The position numbers were made by a program, and so were the translations under genes. 52,126 bases of DNA from Pseudomonadota bacterium (lineage in GTDB: Bacteria; Pseudomonadota; Alphaproteobacteria; Acetobacterales; Acetobacteraceae), in contig JAKADX010000029.1 of NCBI GenBank assembly GCA_021818505.1, forward strand, positions 1-52,126, read 5' to 3'. The notes beneath the pieces are model-generated. The model did no database searches and was not told the origin of the DNA. It worked only from the letters and a program-made list of their open reading frames with translations. Positions 50,955 through 52,126 of this stretch are shown in pieces (the first letter of the stretch is position 1; the number at the start of each line of letters is the position of its first letter).

Positions 50955-51665
50955 ATGGCGAGCGATGCCCATGCGGCGGCGGAGTTCTACGCGACCCGGC
51001 GCGGCGCGGTGGCGGCGCGGCTGTTGCGCGCGCGACTGGCGTTGCTGTGGCCCGGCCTGCGCGGGGAGAGCGTGCTCGGCCTCGGCTACGCCGCCCCCTA
51101 TCTGCGGCTGTGGCGGGAGGACGCGGCGCGGGTCATCGCGCTGACCCCCGCGCAGATGGGCGCCACCCGCTGGCCCGCCGGCAGCGCCAGCCTGTCCTGC
51201 ACCGCCGAGGAGGACGCCCTGCCCTTCCCCGACCTGTCCTTCGACCGCGTGCTGCTGGTGCACGGGCTGGAGGCGGCGGAGAACGCGCGCCGCCTGCTGC
51301 GCGAGGTGTGGCGCGTGCTGAAGGACGACGGACGGCTGCTGGTGGTCGCCCCCAACCGCCGCGGCCTGTGGGCGCATATCGAGAGCACGCCGTTCGGCCA
51401 GGGTCAGCCCTACTCCCCCGGCCAGCTCGGCCGACTGCTGGCGGCCTCCTTGTTCCGTATCGAGCGGCGCGACACCGCGCTCTATCTGCCGCCGACCAGC
51501 CTGCGGCTGGTGCTGCGCAGCGCGCGCCTGTGGGAGCGCGCCGGGCGACGGCTGGTGCCACGGCTCGCCGGCGTCACCATCACCGAGGCCGTGAAGGACG
51601 TCTATGCCGCCGTGCCGGTCCAGGCGGTGCCGCACCGGCGGCTGGTGCTGGCGGACGCGGGCTGA
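50955..51665 (+). CDS. Class I SAM-dependent methyltransferase (gloB-adjacent type)
   Basis: The 236-residue protein starts at the ATG at 50955; ATGs at 50937 and 50946 are in frame but TATATG there may be a -10 box. SAM motif I is degenerate (VLGLGYAAPYLRLWRED), followed by LPFPDLSFDRVLLVHGLEAA and VWRVLKDDGRLLVVAPNRRG, typical of methyltransferase type 11. The C-terminal half has an Arg-rich tail. The gene pair with gloB in divergent orientation is common in alphaproteobacteria. The substrate is unknown. Confidence 0.88.
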   Translation: MASDAHAAAEFYATRRGAVAARLLRARLALLWPGLRGESVLGLGYAAPYLRLWREDAARVIALTPAQMGATRWPAGSASLSCTAEEDALPFPDLSFDRVLLVHGLEAAENARRLLREVWRVLKDDGRLLVVAPNRRGLWAHIESTPFGQGQPYSPGQLGRLLAASLFRIERRDTALYLPPTSLRLVLRSARLWERAGRRLVPRLAGVTITEAVKDVYAAVPVQAVPHRRLVLADAG

Positions 51666-51721
51666 GGCGCGGCGTTCGTTCCTCTATAGGAACATTCTCG
51701 GCAAGCGGGGGCGCCGGGCGC

Positions 51722-52063
51722 TCACGCCGCAACCGGCGGCGGACCGCGCGCCGCGCGGAGGGCGGGCGGTGGCGTCGGCGGCTTGCGGTGCGGCGGGTCT
51801 GGCGGGGCCTCGGCAGGGGAAAGCCGGCCGGGCGCGGCGGGAGGGGGCGGCGCCGCCGGCGGGGGCGCGGGCGGTGGCAGCGGGCGCACCCCCAGCATCC
51901 GGCACAGCGGGCGCAGCAGCCGGCGCATCTGGGGTGCGGCGTCGAGCAGCGCCGCCATCTCCGGCTCGGCCAGCAGGTGGCGCAGTTGCGAGGCGTAGCC
52001 GGTGACCTGAGCCCCGACTTCCCTCCAGTCAGAAATAGAGTCGCGGGTTGCCGTCACGCCCAT
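51722..52063 (-). CDS. Small proline-rich protein of unknown function
   Basis: The 113-residue protein is unrecognised. The N-terminal half (GYASQLRHLLAEPEMAALLD, APQMRRLLRPLCRMLGV) is helical and looks like a real conserved segment. The second half is a Pro/Ala low-complexity tail with runs of PPPAPPP type. No signal peptide or membrane span is seen. It converges on the methyltransferase gene at 50955 and has no neighbour to hint at function. Confidence 0.5.
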   Translation of the reverse strand: MGVTATRDSISDWREVGAQVTGYASQLRHLLAEPEMAALLDAAPQMRRLLRPLCRMLGVRPLPPPAPPPAAPPPPAAPGRLSPAEAPPDPPHRKPPTPPPALRAARGPPPVAA

Positions 52064-52126
52064 CGTGACGGTGTTTCTCGGTTCGGTCGAGCGGCGTTTC
52101 TCCGTTCCGGCCGTCTTCGCCGACGC

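Overview
The window is GC-rich, densely coded DNA from a bacterium. It is most likely an alphaproteobacterium of the Rhodospirillales/Acetobacteraceae type. This is inferred from a five-gene atpHAGDC cluster without F0 genes, from the priA / transaldolase / DUF484 / xerC neighbourhood beside it, and from PhaB, XerC and liv-type transporters with alphaproteobacterial style. No rRNA, tRNA or CRISPR array was seen.

Layout. (1) 1-669: the 5' end of an IS630-type transposase gene and a gene-free stretch. (2) 670-12162: ten genes all on the minus strand. In transcription order they are a LysR regulator, a CaiB-type CoA-transferase, an HMG-CoA-lyase-like enzyme, a complete branched-chain-amino-acid-type ABC importer (LivK, LivH, a LivM-LivG fusion, LivF), an unrecognised 188-aa protein, a lactonase-like metallo-hydrolase and a GMC flavin oxidoreductase. 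This looks like a dedicated uptake and catabolic unit for an unknown oxygenated or branched acid. (3) 12201-14336: two IS1182-type elements, one truncated and one nearly complete but carrying an in-frame stop; both abut CTAG. (4) 14541-15945: a RES-domain toxin with its Xre/MbcA-like antitoxin and a repeat-bearing promoter region. (5) 16152-19973: a LasC-like FAD oxidoreductase, then xerC, DUF484 and transaldolase. (6) 20012-27937: priA, a Phd/VapC toxin-antitoxin pair and the F1 ATP synthase genes atpHAGDC. (7) 28056-30100: a diiron ferritin-like protein, an exported chorismate mutase and an SDR. (8) 30169-35354: an agmatinase-like ureohydrolase converging on a spermidine/putrescine-type ABC importer. 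(9) 35471-42293: a glycogen-debranching-like glycosidase, an orphan outer-membrane efflux lipoprotein, an M20 dipeptidase and a FetAB-type metal exporter. (10) 42277-49549: a methyltransferase, a DUF4260 membrane protein, glycerol kinase, an RraA-like protein, malate synthase G, acetoacetyl-CoA reductase PhaB and a DMT exporter. (11) 49546-52063: a glutathione S-transferase, glyoxalase II, a SAM methyltransferase and a small proline-rich protein.

Functionally the window mixes core genes (replication restart, chromosome dimer resolution, ATP synthesis, central carbon) with accessory genes (mobile elements, two toxin-antitoxin pairs, substrate-specific importers). The most interesting unit is the 670-12162 cluster. 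Its enzymes suggest this order: import, alcohol oxidation, lactone opening, CoA activation, then retro-aldol/Claisen cleavage to acetyl-CoA. The substrate cannot be read from sequence.
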